Assembly (NCBI RefSeq): GCF_032854445.1
Contig: NC_088296.1
Coordinates: 19,457,485-19,521,484 of the forward strand
DNA: 64,000 nt
Direction of reading: 5' to 3'
Source: Liolophura sinensis
Lineage: Eukaryota > Mollusca > Polyplacophora > Chitonida > Chitonidae
Positions 24,401 to 35,186 of this stretch are shown piece by piece (within the stretch, counting starts at the first letter, position 1; each line of letters opens with the position of its first letter). Position numbers and translations under genes: made by a program. The notes under the pieces were generated by a model. That model had not been told where the DNA came from. It saw only the letters and a program-made list of their open reading frames with translations, and did no database searches.

Positions 24401-24570
24401 AATACCTATTGATTTCGTTGAGAAATAATTAAATAATTAAAATTTGGTCTAAATAATTGTGTTGCACCAGATAGACAGTTACCGTGAGTAATATAATTCA
24501 ACATCAAGACATTAGATCTACTCTATTTTCTCTTCTACTTGCAGCTCCTCCAGGCTCTCCCAGCAAATAG
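21425..24570 (+). CDS. Two-domain secreted antistasin-like protease-inhibitor-type gene, four exons
   Basis: Exons read as 21425-21473, 22324-22425, 23924-24028 and 24545-24570, all joined by phase-1 GT-AG introns, giving 93 residues. Exon 1 encodes a secretion leader, M-L-K-L-W-L-A-F-A-V-L-I-A-L-G-M. Exons 2 and 3 each encode one antistasin domain with the spacing C-x3-C-x3-C-x10-C-x2-C-x-C. Exon 4 adds A-P-P-G-S-P-S-K and a TAG stop. A TATA box at 21355 and an ATTAAA at 24715 bracket it. Known family members are extracellular serine-protease inhibitors; the target here is unknown. Intron 1 carries a full SINE A. Intron 2 carries a SINE B, a SINE A and a dead domain exon. Intron 3 carries a SINE tail. 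Exon joins are inferred by eye and not confirmed by transcripts. Confidence 0.75.
22016..22281 (+). mobile_element. SINE family A, full length, in intron 1
   Basis: Head GCCTCCGTGGCTCAGTCGGT, tail AACACCAATAAAATCAATAA. Perfect 12-bp duplication TCAAAACAATTG at 22004-22015 and 22282-22293. Confidence 0.95.
22581..22938 (-). mobile_element. SINE family B, full length, in intron 2
   Basis: From TAAGTGAGTGAGTGCTTGGG to the reversed head CCAACTGTGCTATTGAGGCC. Flanked by TCTGCACCAGAGG (22568-22580) and TCTGTACCAGAGG (22939-22951), one mismatch in 13. Confidence 0.9.
23060..23250 (+). mobile_element. SINE family A, partial diverged copy, in intron 2
   Basis: CTCTCCGGTGGCACGTGAGA, AAACCTGCGGGCGGTTGTGG, CCACCAAAATGCTGGCCACC, AAACTCCAATAAAGAAAG. 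Confidence 0.8.
23591..23685 (+). pseudogene. Relic antistasin domain exon inside intron 2
   Basis: After an intact AG acceptor it reads E-P-N-R-E-P-S-V, then the core M-Y-C-R-N-G-F-I-R-D-E-N-N-C-N-I-C and a TAG. The first two cysteines are gone (TGG for TGT, and CGC where TGT stood). The stop falls where the Q-C end and donor should be. Best read as a third domain lost from the gene that surrounds it. Confidence 0.65.
24177..24261 (+). mobile_element. SINE family A, 85-bp 3'-tail-only insertion
   Basis: Only ACCATTATGCTGGCCGCCGT through the AATAAATA tail. It is still flanked by the 11-bp duplication ATAACGCTAAA (24166-24176 and 24262-24272), so it inserted as a 5'-truncated copy rather than being eroded later. 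Confidence 0.85.
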
Positions 24571-24883
24571 AACTGATGAATGAGAGTCACGTGATGATAT
24601 GAAAATCGACCTGCGATGTCCACAAGACGGAACATTTTTTTTACTATTGTCTGCCTCGTGCTTCCTCCCCATGATATCGGCACTGTTTTCTCTGAAACTT
24701 TGCAGATAAATCACATTAAAGAAATTCTAGCTCCAATAGAGTGTTCGCATATTTACTTATACGATTGTGGTTGTTTTAAGTCAAGAAGTTTTTACTGTCA
24801 TAACACTGGTCATGTTTATGCGTAAAGGAAACGAGAGTGCCTTGAACAAATCTCCCGTTTTTGCCAGATATTCAGTCAAGAAG

Positions 24884-24989
24884 AGTCTAATCGAGATCCC
24901 AGTGTGTGTCCTTACAGAATGTTGGATGTATTGTCGTACCGGATTTGTACGAGACGAGAACAACTGTAACATGTGTCAGTGCCGGTCCC
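24884..24989 (+). pseudogene. Relic antistasin domain exon downstream of the gene
   Basis: Reads S-N-R-D-P-S-V-C-P and then shifts frame by one inserted base (CCTTACAGAATG against CCTCCACAATG) before C-R-T-G-F-V-R-D-E-N-N-C-N-M-C-Q-C-R. It is 106 nt against 105 in intact exons, with a GTAAAT donor. It lies 314 bases past the stop of the complete gene, suggesting a decayed tandem copy. Confidence 0.65.
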
Positions 24990-25144
24990 GTAAATTGAAG
25001 GAAGCAATGGCTTGTCTGTACGCGTGTCATGTATCATGTGTTATATATTTGTAAAGCAGCAACTAAAGTTTAAGCCATTCAAACTTAATACCACGATCAT
25101 GAAAACACCACATCATACCTGCATCAAATTTATTGATTTTACTG

Positions 25145-25290
25145 TTCATTAATTTATTTGTTTATTTGTTTCTTAACGTGACTGGTGTTTACTTTCATAT
25201 CTATGGGGATTTCTTTTTTCACTTATACAATGGTGGTTAGGATTATGAGGAATGCGAAATACCGGCATAAACCGCGGACCTGTGGCAGTT
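25145..25290 (-). mobile_element. SINE family A, degenerate copy
   Basis: AATTTATTTGTTTATTTG, GACTGGTGTTTACTTTCATA, TTCACTTATACAATGGTGGT. Confidence 0.5.
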
Positions 25291-25345
25291 TTACCGACAT
25301 ATGACGCAGACGTACAGCCTTAGGTTAAATATACATACATACAGT

Positions 25346-25506
25346 GTACTCTATTAATTTAACATGAAGATTTTCTTAGACTAACTGGATATTATGTTGA
25401 ATATGACAGAATATTCTGTTATAATAACAGAATAAATTCCAGCATCACTCATGCAGACAATAGACTTTCTATTAAATTTAACAGATTCAATTTTTTGGAT
25501 ACTGTT
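25346..25506. mobile_element. MITE family M, copy 2
   Basis: TACTCTATTAATTTAACATG at the left, GAATATTCTGTTATAATAAC in the middle, CCAGCATCACT and TAACAGATTCAATTTTTTGG at the right, parallel to 31684-31900. Confidence 0.65.
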
Positions 25507-25644
25507 AACAAGGTTCCACGAACAGTTAAAGCGGCTGAATTTACAACTGTTCTAAACAGTACCACGTGTGTCCTAGTAACTGAAACGCAAGCATCTTAAT
25601 TACCTGGTTAGTCCCTGTATGACAGTGCTTCCCCACTGGAGAGT

Positions 25645-25805
25645 GGAGCCTCCGTGGCCTAGTGCATGCTGGCGTGCTATAGTTCGGGACAGTAGTTCAA
25701 AAGTCTCTCACCACGTGGTCGCTGTGAGTTCAAGTTCAGCTCACCCTGACTAACCGGTCGTTCGTTCCAAGGTCTTGCAGCAACATGCGGATGGTTGTGG
25801 GTTTA
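25645..25805 (+). mobile_element. SINE family A, partial copy ending before the body
   Basis: GAGCCTCCGTGGCCTAGTGC, GGTCGCTGTGAGTTCAAGTT, AACATGCGGATGGTTGTGGG. The conserved tail is absent. Confidence 0.75.
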
Positions 25806-26069
25806 ATAAATAAACCACTGAAAAGTCATGCTGTGGATATAAGACAAGTCGCTTCACTGCGTACACTGACATCAAGCAAGAATATATCAGGGATGTCAAT
25901 TTTGATTGGTTCTAAGCGCAACTCGAAACTATACCTGTTCGCTAAATGGAGGCTTTCGAATATATGGATGGAGCAAAACCGGAATGCAGGGAAAAAGCAG
26001 AAACAAAAAAAAAATAAATAAATAAAAAAAAAAGAACAAAAAAAAACACCACCCTGATAAACCTACTGA

Positions 26070-26295
26070 AAAAGTCTCAGTCCAGAACTGGACTCGAGCC
26101 AGCGACCTCATTCACCAGGGGCTGATCGTCTACAGCGAGAAATGTGCTTTAGGGAAGAGAGTCAGCGACGGCCCTTCAATGAGAATCAACATGGGTTTTC
26201 TCTGAAGGCGCTACAGGTGTTTGTATGACGTACACTATCGAACGAACTAATCTGCCCGCCGTTACTGTCTGATTCCCACTAAATGCAAGAGCCAA
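26070..26295. repeat. Dispersed repeat D, copy 3
   Basis: CTGGACTCGAGCCAGCGACC (tRNA T-arm-like) and GAACGAACTAATCTGCCCGC match the 11.6 and 16.0 kb copies. Confidence 0.45.
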
Positions 26296-26994
26296 ACCTG
26301 TAACTACCTGCAGCATATAAACACAACACAACGATAGAATATTATTAATTAGTGATTGTACTAAGAATGCTCGTGTGACTCGTCATGGCTATCGGTGCCG
26401 AGAGGAAAACGGACAGGGCACGCAGAGAAAGCACCGCACTTCAACAGATACTTGAGAACCTCCCGACTAAAAGCCACAGCAGAATTGTCCAGAGGTGAAT
26501 TCCACAACGTGATAGCAGAGGACACGTGCAATTCCCACGGCTGAAGCGAGACCTACAGACTACAACAACTTCGATATCACTTTGCAAGCTCTTTGAGAAT
26601 TGACTCATTGATTGATTAACAGATTAATCGATTGATTGTTTCATTGTCTAAATTCAAGCTTCATCAGAGTTAAAAAAAATATTTCTTGAAGAAATTGTCC
26701 ACGATCTGAGTGCCTGTTTCTAAAGACATATACATGTACATGTATGTGAATATGCCTTCCTACTTCCTTTAGTCCATCGGAAACCTCTTCAGATCCACAG
26801 AACATACAAGAATGTCGATTGTTTTGTCACTACTTGTAATTTCCTGACATCAGGTATGGCTCACATTCGTCAGAAACAATTTTTTTAATGGGATTGTCTC
26901 TCGAATCTAACATGTGGACGGAAAGAAATGATGGGAAGCAAGAAATGATATACAGACAAAATGTATACACCCAAAAGACGATCGCGTTCATGTC
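26296..26994. other. Intergenic sequence without recognised content
   Basis: No exon, SINE or repeat that I can support. Confidence 0.4.
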
Positions 26995-27575
26995 CACTAC
27001 ATTTGGGTGTAGGCCGTACAATACATTTGGGTGTAACCCTTACATTACATTTGGGAAAATCCTTACGCTACATTTGGGTCTAGGCCTTAGACTACATTTG
27101 GGAAATCTTTACATTACATTTGTGCGTAGGCCTTACACTGCATTTGGGTATAGGCCTTACACTACATTTTGGTGTAGGCCTTACACTACATTGGGTGTAG
27201 GCCTTACACTACATTTGGGAAAATCCTTAGATTACATTTGTGCGTAGGCCTTATACTACATTTGGGTATAGGCCTTACACTACATTTGTGTGTAGGCCTT
27301 ACACCTCATTGGGTGTAGGCCTTACACTACATTTGGGAAAATCCTTAGATTACATTTGTGTGTAGGCCTTACACTACATTTGTGTGTAGGCCTTACACTA
27401 CATTTGTGTGTAGCCTTACACTACATTTGTGTGAAGGCCTTACACTACATTTGTATGTAGGTCTTATACTACATTTGGGTGTAGGCCTTACACTACATTT
27501 GGATGTAGGCCTTCACTACAATTGGGTGTAGGCCTTACACTACATTTGGGTGTAGGCCTTAAACTACATTTTTGA
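26995..27575. repeat. 24-bp tandem array, about 24 copies
   Basis: Unit ACATTTGGGTGTAGGCCTTA then CACT. Variants GGGAAAATCC and TGTGTGTAGG recur at intervals, showing a larger register. The 119-codon frame over the left part comes from the 24-bp (8-codon) period. Confidence 0.95.
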
Positions 27576-28064
27576 CAGTGGAGAGCGCTGCTTGTCTTGA
27601 TTTTGCAGTAGGTATAACAAAACCTACTGCAATTTCAATATAATTAAAGACTTACATCATAGAAAGTAAAACCGGAGCAGCGACGACAGTGTGATAGCTG
27701 GCAAGTGATCACACGTAATCGGTGAAATACAGCCTCTTGTCAATTTAACTCATTTAGGGTTTTGTCCTAAATGTTCACGCAAATGCACAAATAGTAGCGA
27801 TTTACATGGCACCGTGGCTAAGGCAGAAATAAGTATAAAATGCAATGATGTAAATTGGAATTTAATAGATGTGAGTGGCCTAGAATTACTCAAAATACAG
27901 TGTTGTCATCACATTTAGCATACAATCACATTTAAACAATGCAAAGGGGTCAACTAAATGTGATGTGTTGTCAAAAAATGTAGGCTGCTAGTTTGGCAAA
28001 TATAATATGTCTGGCATAATTCCGCTCAAAATATGTAAATGAGCAAGTATTATTAGGTACAAAA

Positions 28065-28200
28065 ATATTAGGTACACCATACAAAAATATTTTCAAATAC
28101 CCTTTTCTCTTGACACCCCCCCCCCCCCTAAACAATAAAAATGATGATATTTGCAAATAAGTTTTGACGCTCTTTCATCTGATTTTGGCATCATTTTTAT
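28065..28200 (+). mobile_element. Inverted-repeat element R4, partial copy
   Basis: CATACAAAAATATTTTCAAA, TACCCTTTTCTC, a run of C, then CTCTTTCATCTGATTTTGGC. This matches the right half of the element at 37395-37885. Confidence 0.6.
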
Positions 28201-28399
28201 GTTTTCTTCTCCTTTCATTGTCTTTATTTACAAAATGCAATATTGGCCCCCCAGGTTGACTAGGTGGGATTTCCCCCTAACTGAAGTTGTAAATCCTTTG
28301 TGTCATTTGAATGACACACGATACAGTACATGGCTTACAGCTGTGCAGTGAAATCATATGAACAGGTTTTTAATTGGCTAATTAGGCCGGGGTCAGCGG

Positions 28400-29690
28400 T
28401 AGTATTTCGTGTCCCACAACAATCAGTACATTAATCGCATTATAATGCTACTCCCCAGTCACATTATAACGCTCCGCCCCGTCACATTATGACGTTCTAT
28501 TCCAGTAGCATTATCACGCCCAACTCAGTAATATTATAACGCTCCACACAGTCACATTATAACGCTCCACTCGTCATATTTTTGCTTGATGTTCCATCCT
28601 AGTAACGTTATAACGCTCCACTCAGTCACATTATAAAGTTCCACTCAGTCACAATAAAACGCTCGACGCATCGTCACATTATGACGTTCCATCCCAGTAA
28701 CGTTATAACGCTCCACTCAGTCACATTATAAAGTTCCGCTCAGTCACAATAAAACGCTCGACGCATCGTCACATTATGGCGGTCCATCCCAGTAACGTTA
28801 TAACGCTCCACTCAGTCACATTATAAAGTTCCACTCAGTCACAATAAAACGCTCGACGCATCGTCACATTATGACGTTCCATCCCAGTAACATTATAACG
28901 CTCCACTCAGTCACATTATAGAGTTCCACTCAGTCACAATAAAACGCTCGACGCATCGTCACATTATGACGTTCCATTCCAGTAACGTTATAACGCTCCG
29001 CTCAGTCACATTACAAAGTTCCATTCAGTCACAATAAAACGCTCGACGCATCGTCACATTATGACGTTCCATTCCAGTAACGTTATAACGCTCCACTCAG
29101 TCACATTATAAAGTTCCACTGAGTCACAATAAAACGCTTGACGCATCGCCACATTATGACGTTCCATCCCAGTAACGTTATAACGCTCCACTCAGTCACA
29201 TTATAAAGTTCCACTTAGTTACAATAAAACGCTCGACGCATCGTCACATTATGACGGTCCATCCCAGTAACGTTATAATGCTCCGCTCAGTCACATTATA
29301 AAGTTCCACTCAGTCACAATAAAACGCTCGACGCATCGTCACATTATGACGGTCCATCCCAGTAACGTTATAACGCTGCGCTCAGTCACATTATAAAGTT
29401 CCACTCAGTCACAATAAAACGCTCGACGCATCGTCACATTATGACGGTCCATCCCAGTAACGTTATAATGCTCCGCTCAGTCACATTATAAAGTTCCACT
29501 CAAGCTATAATGTGTTATAAAGCTACAATCCGTGACAGTATAACGCATCAATCCGTGACATTTTAACGCTCCACTCAGTCACATTCCATCCCAGCACCAT
29601 TATAACGTCGTATCCCAGACACACTATGAGGCTACCACCTAGTAACATAATAACGCTCCACCCAGTAACATATGACGCTTCATTCAGCCA
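28400..29690. repeat. Higher-order tandem array: 95-bp unit made of four about 24-bp monomers
   Basis: Monomers have the form ACGCTCCACTCAGTCACATT plus ATA. Between about 28570 and 29500 a 95-bp unit recurs about 9-10 times (CGACGCATCG anchors at 28664 and 28759). Monomer-only sequence flanks it on both sides (28430-28570 and 29500-29690). Confidence 0.9.
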
Positions 29691-30829
29691 CATATATAGA
29701 AAGTATTTGAAATTTACACTTGATTACAAGGCTATGTTCGTGTTAAATCAGTTTTTTAGCTGAGTGTTATAAGCACATGCACATGCCACTGTAACGGACA
29801 CGCCATGAAATGTACACTGAAATGGTGTTGTTTGCTGACCATCCACTGGAAATCTACATACAGTTTTCTGGTATTTTTCTATGATCCATTTTTTGTGCAG
29901 TGCTGGGGATTTCCTTATTTATTTGATTGTTTGTTTGCTTGTTCATTTATTCATTTATTTATTGTTTTACGCCATTCCCAGGAATTTTGAACTTCAGCTT
30001 TTTTTTCAACTTTACCACTCGCTGAACTGGCTGAACACACAAAGTCAACATCGGTAAACCGTCTTTTAACCTTTGAATCGACCAAGTCGAACCAATCGTC
30101 CGCCTTGTTTGGAACTCGAACGTTCGCCAAGTCCAGGCAAGGTACCTGCTGGCTGCTTGAAAATTTCGTCCAACATGACTATTTGCTATGAATTTATTTG
30201 AGGTGTGAATTTATTTAAGTTTTGTTTTTTACCTGTAAATACAATGGAACTACATATATAGGATTTCGTTGTCAAGAGTTTCTATTTCGAGCACCCAGCA
30301 GGTACATGGCCGAGACTTGGCGAAAGTTCGATTTGATACGATTTTCTCGCGTGTATACTGCGTAAATGAACATGTATAGATAGATACATGTTTACCATTC
30401 TAATGGAAGACAATTGATCTTTCTCGAAAGTTAAAGTGAGCAAATGGCCCTACGAACGAAATACCACCATATCTAGCGTACATGTATTCGAAAACATTTG
30501 TAAGCTATTAAGTTTATCAGTATAAAATGTGACACATCAAGATAAACTAAGGCCATTCATGAAACAAACGAAAGATTACCAGTTATCGACAGCTAGGCTC
30601 TTGGATGTAGCGACTTACTCGCTCTTTTTGATTGTTTGATATCGCCATATTGCTTTCTAATTACCGCAAACTACATCTCACATTTAATGTGGATACCAGA
30701 ACATAACGCTATGAGAGTTTTGTAAACTAACCAAGTCACGTGTGGACATATGTAGGTCTTTCGGTGCTTTACAAGCAAAAACACACGAGCATGATGTACA
30801 TGTCAGATTGATTTATGTTTTTAGTGTAT
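29691..30829. other. Intergenic sequence with a SINE tail trace
   Basis: A reversed SINE A tail trace lies at about 29905-29990 (TTATTTATTTGATTG, GTTTTACGCCATTCCCAGGA). Nothing else recognised. Confidence 0.4.
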
Positions 30830-31230
30830 TTTTCGACTCAGTAAAATACATATAAAACTTTAGAATTTACTGTGGTCTTCTCTGACCATACTGAAGCCAG
30901 AGATGTCACTTCAGCTTTTTGCCACTTGACACACATAGATTTCTGCATTTCATTATTCAAAATGAATCTTCATTTAGAGCTATGGATGCATTTAACAACT
31001 GGACCTTGAAAAGAACTATTTCAAGTCAAACATATTCCTGTGACGTCACTGATACCCTTTGGGTCCCAACAGACCACCATAGAATCCTATGTTTTAAATG
31101 CATTTAAGTCGATTGAAAAAAATTCTACAATAATAAGTCAAGATGTTCTTCTGGACAGTGTTTAATGGTCTTTCATCTGATAAAATATTTTATTTTAGTG
31201 TATTCTTTGCCTTTAAAAAGTCACCATATC
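30830..31230 (+). repeat. Dispersed repeat R3, best-preserved copy
   Basis: Uninterrupted: CATATAAAACTTTAGAATTT, AGAGATGTCACTTCAGCTTT, TTGCCACTTGACACACATAG, GACCACCATAGAATCCTATG, GGACAGTGTTTAATGGTCTT. Serves as reference for the other three copies. Confidence 0.7.
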
Positions 31231-31683
31231 ATAGCTGTCCTATGCTATAGTTACGTGATTTCGCAGAAAATAATGCCACTAGCGGTTCGTTAATTAAACA
31301 GACATGTTTAATGTTAGTGTTAGTTACACGTATAGGTGATCAGCACTTATTAGCTATTAGCACTTACTCGTCCTTATAGGGCGCGTCTACTTACACGTAC
31401 TTGAACATGACAGCATGAGCACTCAGCTATTATACGCCTATAGACGAAATCATATATACTAAAGATGAGAACTTTGAAGATGGCTTTTAGATGGCAGTTA
31501 CATAGTTACATAACGCCATGATTTCTGTTGAACAGACTCAGGCTGCTAGTTACGTATATAGTTGCAAGAGAAAAAACCCGCATTCTGACTATTACATTGC
31601 AGTCACGTAATTACGAGAACATAAGGCTATGAGCTCTTTTTGTGTGCCACGATCTATACATACCTTTGTATATAGGGTGGATA

Positions 31684-31900
31684 CACTCAAGAAATCAATC
31701 TGTTTCATTTTAACAGAAACTCTGTTGTCTGAGTGATGCTAGAATGTATTCTGTTATTATAACAGAATATTGTGTCATATTCATCGTAATATCCTGTTAG
31801 TCTCAAAGAATCTTTATGTTAAATGAATAGAATAGCATTAACAGAATCATCTCATTCCCTCAGACAACAGAGTTGAAACTAACAGATTATTTTTTGAGTG
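31684..31900. mobile_element. MITE family M, best copy, TA-flanked
   Basis: Terminal inverted repeats CACTCAAGAAATCAATCTGT and, reversed at the right, CACTCAAAAAATAATCTGTT. Internal inverted ACTCTGTTGTCTGAG follows on both sides. Flanked by TA at 31682-31683 and 31901-31902. TA targets and short non-coding length fit a Tc1/mariner-type MITE. Confidence 0.8.
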
Positions 31901-31989
31901 TAACTAATATGAAACACACACACACTCTCCACCACGCACACATTTCTTCCATCCCACCATTCACCTATAGGGGGGTCATATGGGTGCTA

Positions 31990-32260
31990 TCTAATTTATT
32001 TATTTGTTTTGGTGTTTTGCGCCGTATACTCAATAATAGTTCTCTTAAACGACCGCGGCATGCATTATGGTGGGAGAAAACAAGACAGAGCAGCGGGGAA
32101 CATCAACAACCATCCGCAGGTTGCTGACAGACCTTCCCACTTATGGCCGATGAGGAAGCCAGCATGAGCTGCACTTGAACTCACGGCGACTGCATTGGTG
32201 AGAGGCTCCTGGGTCATAGTGCCGTTATGGCGTGCTAACCTCCTCGTCCACGAGACTCCT
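31990..32260 (-). mobile_element. SINE family A, near full length
   Basis: TTTATTTGTTTTGGTGTTTT, GCATGCATTATGGTGGGAG, GCATGAGCTGCACTTGAACT, GAGAGGCTCCTGGGTCAT. Confidence 0.9.
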
Positions 32261-32494
32261 CACCCTTCTAATTATGTAGGCTAGATGTAGTAAAGCGGTA
32301 TACTAAAAAAACAACCCACGGCCATATAACACATACTACATAGCGATGCCATGGTAAGTCTTGATGTTATATTCAAGCGGTACAGATATGCCCCCTACCC
32401 CGCCTCCACACACCCTAAAACTCATTAGGGTGCTTTTTCGAGGCAAATCAGGGCAGTCTTAAAATGATTCAAGCCACAGTTAGAGTAGTTCAAC

Positions 32495-32860
32495 TGTGTT
32501 GCTGTGAGTGAATGCTTGACGTTTAATGTCATACTTAACAATTTTTCAGTCATCTGATGACGAGGGAGTCCTTAGAGTGTATGTACGTAAATTGTGCCTC
32601 CTTGTTGCAGGACGGATTTCCACCGTTCTTTTATCTAGTGCTGCTTCACTGAGACGACTTACCGAAGACAAGTAAGGCGCCCCACTCGAGCCAATATAGT
32701 GATAAATGTCAATCTGTCGTTGCATTCGTCCTTAATGCAGAACGTCAAGCGAGGAAGCTATACAAACTTCCTCTTTTGAGGCCTTAAGTTTGACCCGACC
32801 CAGGATTGACCCGAGATCTACCGCTCCTGAAGCGGACGCTCTACTAGTTGATCCATTCAT
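32495..32860 (-). mobile_element. SINE family B copy
   Basis: GTGAGTGAATGCTTGACGTT, CAGTCATCTGATGACGAGGG, AGTGCTGCTTCACTGAGACG, GAAGCGGACGCTCTACTAG. Confidence 0.85.
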
Positions 32861-34089
32861 GAAGTATTTGTACAAATTCGCGTTCCAAGGACGGAACAGC
32901 ACAAATAATTAGTTCAACTGTAGAGCAAAAAAAAAAAAAAAAGATTTGACACTTATTTCAATAAATAGAGTAATTCTGACAACAAATTAGCTTACCGCGG
33001 CAACTAATGGTATGGTTGACTTTGGGCTACAAAACAAAATGTGTTGTAATAAATTCCAAAAATGTGATGTTTACATGGCTGATAAAGGAAACATCTGGGC
33101 AATTTTTGTAACTGTAGCATTAAAATCAACCGTACAGGGAACTATCAAATTTTCAGTACCGGTATAGTTGAAATTACAAATCTTTTTCAGTTGAAAAGCG
33201 TTTAATTCAGTACATTTAAATAGAGAAACAGGCTATATTGCCGTAAATAGAAACTAAATGTTGCTATAAACACAAAACCAACCAAAATAAATTATCAAGA
33301 GCAACTTGCACATGTTTATAACTTACTTATGGCAAAAAATAGGCAAAATGATAAACCGCGACTTTTGGATACTAGTATTTGAACGAAAATCTTAGAATGG
33401 CTGTATACAGTGAACGTTGATCTGAAAGTGCTACCCAGATGTTTTTTGATGGCTTCCGTAAATATTTAAACACAAAATATTAACACAAAGATTTCAAAAA
33501 TAGTATTGTTTCTTTTTTGGGCATGGTGCTCAGAAATGAGAGGCACTTGCATTCGATTCATTCAGATCAAGAAATCAGCGTAGACAAAGGTGTAACATGT
33601 CACAGAAGCGCTTTTATTTAATTGCACAGTTGGGTTCTTGGTGATTTGTGTAGATGTGGCAGAGGGGACGGAATGCACAGATCAAGCTTTTACAAATGAG
33701 TTGGACAGCACTCAAAACGCAAATAAACCATAAATATGAAGTAGGCAGCAGTAAGAACCAAATCTGAAAACACTTTACTCATTTTTTTTTTTTACATTAT
33801 TTTTAACTGAATTAAAAGCGCCCTCGGTTTGGATTGTAAGGTGGATTGTATGGACCATATTGACAATGCAAGTCGCCAATGACGTCACGCCAACGATGGC
33901 CTAAAACTGGTAGAGGCCCGCAGCCTGATGTTTAATACCTCAACTAAACGAACTCACAAATCTGATACACATGACCAATTCATGTGATCCAGAACAAATG
34001 TCGTAAGTCGCAACATGCTGCTGTGTTACTGTGGGGGAGGGAGGGGGTAGGGGGGGGGTGAATACTGGCCAAATTTTACACCCTGTGAT
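32861..34089. other. Intergenic, G-rich near its right end
   Basis: No gene seen. A G-rich stretch with runs of 5-10 G at about 34031-34060 could form a G-quadruplex. It directly precedes a SINE A. Confidence 0.4.
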
Positions 34090-34361
34090 CTTATGTATTT
34101 ATTTGTTTGATTGGTGTTTTACGCCACATTCAAGAATATTTCACTTATATGACAGCGGCCATCATTATGGTGGGAGGAAACTGGGCAGAGCCCGGACGAA
34201 ACCCACGAACATACGCAGGTTGTTGACAGACCTCCCCACGTGCTACTGGTGAGGAAGCCAGCATGAGCTGGACTTGAACTCACAGCGCCCGCATTGGTGA
34301 GAGGCTCTTAGGTCATTACGCTGCACTAGCGCGCTAACCAACTGAACCACGGAGGCCCCAT
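34090..34361 (-). mobile_element. SINE family A, full length
   Basis: Tail TTATTTGTTTGATTGGTGTT, head AACCACGGAGGCCCC. Flanked by an 8-bp duplication CCTGTGAT (34082-34089 and 34362-34369). Confidence 0.9.
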
Positions 34362-34835
34362 CCTGTGATAAAGATCGGGTTTTAATGACAGGGCTATCTG
34401 TGGTTTAGCTCTGCGCAATCGGTGACGCCAGGTACTGCTGAAGTACTTTTATTTCGTTTTAAATGACAGGTTCGATAGTAAACAATCTGCCTGTGTGTAT
34501 TACAAATTATTATACAAATATTCTATGAATATTGAAGACATACCTTCCCTTCGACCAATGGAGATCTGTACTCGTTTACCAAGGTATTTTTCCATAGGCT
34601 AACATGGAACATCACTTTTCAATGGTGTCATGAAACAAAGTGTGGCTCTTGACAGCATAGAATCCATAGATTCGAATGGTCTGTCGTGGAGAGAGTGAGG
34701 TATTTCTTGTCACATTCTCTTTTTCGTAGACAGGCACACATGAAGTGAAGAGTTAACAAGAATTGTACTCGAATCAGAGCATGAAGGTGTAGTAAAATTC
34801 GTGTGACGTCGTTGTCTAAATACCTTATCAACACG

Positions 34836-35095
34836 GAGGCCTCCCTGGCCGAGGCGGTTAGCACGCAAGCACGGCGCCACGACCTAGGAACCTCTCACAA
34901 ATGTAGTCGCTGTGAGTTCAAATCCATCCCATGCTGGCTCCCTCTCCGGCCATACACGGAAATCTCTGTGAGCAACCTCTATATGGTTGTGGGTTTCCCC
35001 TGCGATCTGTCCGGTTTCCTCCTACCATAATGCAGACCGTCGTCGTAGAAGTGAAATATTCTTAAGCACCCCGTAAAACTCTTAAATCAAAATAA
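34836..35095 (+). mobile_element. SINE family A, full length, diverged
   Basis: GAGGCCTCCCTGGCCGAGGC, GTCGCTGTGAGTTCAAATCC, CTACCATAATGCAGACCGTC, AGTGAAATATTCTTAAGCAC. Confidence 0.85.
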
Positions 35096-35186
35096 CATCA
35101 CAAATCTGAACACATAAAAAACATAAATCAAGGTATTTTCACATACATCATGCAGAAACAGGTTTTCATGGGTTTTCTAACAAAGC

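Noticed and set aside
26888..27247. 119-codon open frame
   Set aside because: Mostly the 24-bp array read as an 8-residue repeat.
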